Shown one piece after another: positions 62,679 to 64,000 of a stretch of 64,000 bases of DNA (position 1 is its first letter; the number at the start of each line of letters is the position of its first letter). Under the pieces are notes generated by a model, which saw only the letters and a list, made by a program, of their open reading frames with translations, did not search any database and was not told the DNA's origin. Origin of the DNA: Mesobacillus maritimus (GTDB lineage: Bacteria; Bacillota; Bacilli; Bacillales; Cytobacillaceae); assembly GCF_023715205.1 (NCBI RefSeq), contig NZ_JAMBNR010000002.1, positions 124,001 through 188,000 on the forward strand, read 5' to 3'. The translations under genes and the position numbers were made by a program.

Positions 62679-63239
62679 TTAGTTTCGAATTGTTTTTAAT
62701 GCGCTGGCCCAATCTATGACCTCATTCAACATGGTTTGAACAGTTTCTGTATGAAAAGGAGCTGGCTTAAAGGTTTGCATGTCTTCAAAATCAGTAAACA
62801 GACTGAGTGCTGGCTGAGTACCAACTGTTGCAACTTTTGGCACAGTTAGAATCAAGCGCAAATTGTTTGCTGCTGTCACTCCAAGAGTCGACCCATAACT
62901 TACAATTCCAGCCGCCTTATTATTCCACTCAACATACAAGTAATCGATGGCATCTTTTAATCCGGAAGTAATACCTTTGTTGTATTCCGGTGTGACAAAA
63001 ACAAAGCCATCAAGTTCGTGAATCTTTTTAGACCATGCATGCGCTTCTATTGCTTGATAATCCTGTGACATAATGGCAGGAATAGGCTCATTAAATTTTG
63101 GGAGGTTGTAATTTTTAATATCGACCAACTCAAATTCTGCATCTGTTCGTTGGACGGCAATTGATTTTACCCATTCTGCCACTTGAATATTGACTCTTGA
63201 CTCTCTCGTACTCCCAGTGATAATACCGATTTTAACCAT
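62679..63239 (-). CDS. NADPH-dependent FMN reductase
   Basis: 186 residues from the ATG at 63239. AGGAGGAG lies seven bases upstream; longer in-frame extensions have no site. Flavodoxin-like fold: phosphate loop IGIITGSTRESRVN, FVTPEYNKGITSGLKDAIDY (the PEYN signature) and SYGSTLGVTAANNLRLIL. Transfers electrons from NADPH to FMN, azo dyes or quinones. A 6-3-6 dyad ATTAAG-CGC-CTTAAT (63267-63281) upstream could be an operator. Confidence 0.93.
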   Translation of the reverse strand: MVKIGIITGSTRESRVNIQVAEWVKSIAVQRTDAEFELVDIKNYNLPKFNEPIPAIMSQDYQAIEAHAWSKKIHELDGFVFVTPEYNKGITSGLKDAIDYLYVEWNNKAAGIVSYGSTLGVTAANNLRLILTVPKVATVGTQPALSLFTDFEDMQTFKPAPFHTETVQTMLNEVIDWASALKTIRN

Positions 63240-63266
63240 TTTCATTCTCCTCCTAAAATTGTATGA

Positions 63267-63281
63267 ATTAAGCGCCTTAAT
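63267..63281. promoter_or_regulatory. dyad ATTAAG-CGC-CTTAAT before the FMN reductase
   Basis: A 6-bp inverted repeat with a 3-bp centre, 28 bases upstream of the start codon. It sits where a redox-sensing repressor could bind; no known consensus was matched. The rest of 63282-63703 holds no gene. Confidence 0.35.
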
Positions 63282-63703
63282 GAATAAACCCAATGTTTTT
63301 CCTTCCTTACAATTGAATCTTAAGCCAAAAGCAAACACACCAAAAACCAATAGTTCTGTGAATTTGTCGCTTAAGCAACAGATTCATGAAATTGTTTAAA
63401 AACTAAGAGCGAAGTAAATATTAATAGACTAGGAGAGTCACATTCAGGCGGGTCTGTATGGTGGTGTCTGACAAATCTTACAAAATGGCCAACTTATATA
63501 CTTGATAAGATTTTTACAATCATTGAACTTGGGGAAATTGATTCCTGCTTAAAAGACTAGTATAATAAAAACAAGAACAAATATTCGTATTTAGTTTAGT
63601 GATTTGGTGAAAGTGAAAGGATTAATGCGTAACTCTCCATTTATTAACTGGGGAGATAATCATTCGTTGATTTGTATCTAAATTTGAAAAATTAGGAGAC
63701 AAA

Positions 63704-64000
63704 ATGCTACCGGAAATAAAGCTCTCTGTTCGCACATTAGTGGAATATGTATTCAGCAGTGGAAGTATAGATAATCAATTTCGAACCGCAACCACCATGA
63801 CGGAGGGGACGAAAGCTCATAAGGCCATCCAAAAGACGTATGCCGATACCGATCAAAAGGAAGTACCGCTTAAGACGGAAATTGAATATGAATCGATGGT
63901 TTTCTTGATTGAAGGTCGCTGTGATGGGGTGATTTTTCGGGAAGAGGAAATTCTTATCGACGAAATTAAATCGACTTCAAAAGACTTGAGTAGGATTGAT
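63704..64000 (+). CDS. DinG-like helicase with N-terminal PD-(D/E)xK nuclease domain (partial, runs off window)
   Basis: ATG 63704 with TTAGGAGA upstream; 99 residues visible. LSVRTLVEYVFSSGSIDNQF, then TTMTEGTKAHKAIQ and the nuclease core MVFLIEGRCDGVIF...EILIDEIKST (Asp, then Glu-x-Lys), as in RecB/Cas4-like domains. In Bacillus this N-terminus is found on XPD/DinG-type superfamily 2 helicases of about 750 residues. The helicase motifs would lie beyond the window, so the identity rests on the N-terminus only. Confidence 0.75.
   Translation, partial: MLPEIKLSVRTLVEYVFSSGSIDNQFRTATTMTEGTKAHKAIQKTYADTDQKEVPLKTEIEYESMVFLIEGRCDGVIFREEEILIDEIKSTSKDLSRID

Overview
The window reads as a chromosomal segment from an aerobic, low-GC, endospore-forming member of the Bacillaceae. 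The evidence is strong AGGAGG-type ribosome binding sites, frequent TTG and GTG starts, compact rho-independent terminators, and many families typical of Bacillus (HelD, HxlAB, BrnQ, a DhaS-like aldehyde dehydrogenase, YceI, YvrJ, YrzA/DUF2536, DUF2975 plus a small HTH protein, CBO0543, RsbR-like STAS, a spore-coat-like acidic protein). No rRNA, intact tRNA, CRISPR array, prophage, or recognisable defence or secondary-metabolite island was found. The order of small, mostly monocistronic stress and metabolic genes looks like ordinary accessory chromosome.

Layout. 1-5.1 kb: the end of one large catalase, then a full paralogue with an unusual heme pocket, a serine/acid-repeat coat-like protein and a decayed copper-resistance gene (CopC-CopD type). 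5.2-13 kb: a frameshifted membrane-anchored protein, an aldo/keto reductase and a complete two-component system plus FtsX-type ABC transporter. The transporter promoter carries three direct repeats with 11-bp spacing. 13-25.4 kb: an AraC/GyrI-like regulator, alpha/beta hydrolase, quinone reductase, methyltransferase, small membrane proteins, MOSC protein, LysR/YczE-like divergent pair, and a class A penicillin-binding protein divergent from an FHA/winged-helix regulator. 25.6-31 kb: a DGC zinc-binding protein, an internally deleted IS3-family element sitting inside a terminator, helD, a branched inverted-repeat element and small genes. 31-38.4 kb: hxlAB (formaldehyde fixation), a frameshifted acyl-CoA dehydrogenase, a ring-cleavage dioxygenase/LLM oxidoreductase pair and degenerate remnants. 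38.4-51.3 kb: an RsbR-like protein, small proteins, two MFS/BrnQ carriers, DhaS, a YisP-like prenyl synthase homologue, an alcohol dehydrogenase and a YoaS/YozG-like pair. 51.3-64 kb: yceI under a palindrome that closely resembles the MhqR operator, an RDD-like membrane protein, small proteins, an exported amidase, DUF4352, CBO0543, SDR, Bcr-type efflux, Uma2, a class I glutamine amidotransferase, an FMN reductase and the start of a DinG-like helicase.

Themes. Several genes fit oxidative, electrophile or aldehyde stress (catalases, AKR, quinone reductases, HxlAB, DhaS, ring-cleavage dioxygenase, YceI, FMN reductase), although they are in separate transcription units. The segment is also eroding. 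Three genes carry apparent single-A losses, one small gene has no usable start codon, and several C-terminal relics remain. Intergenic regions hold several dispersed repeat families, the commonest being a GGGACA...CCTGTCCC element found at least eight times. I saw no clearly new multi-gene system. The most informative leads are the MhqR-like box before yceI, the 11-bp repeat operator, the divergent catalase, the IS remnant that splits a terminator, and the branched element after helD.
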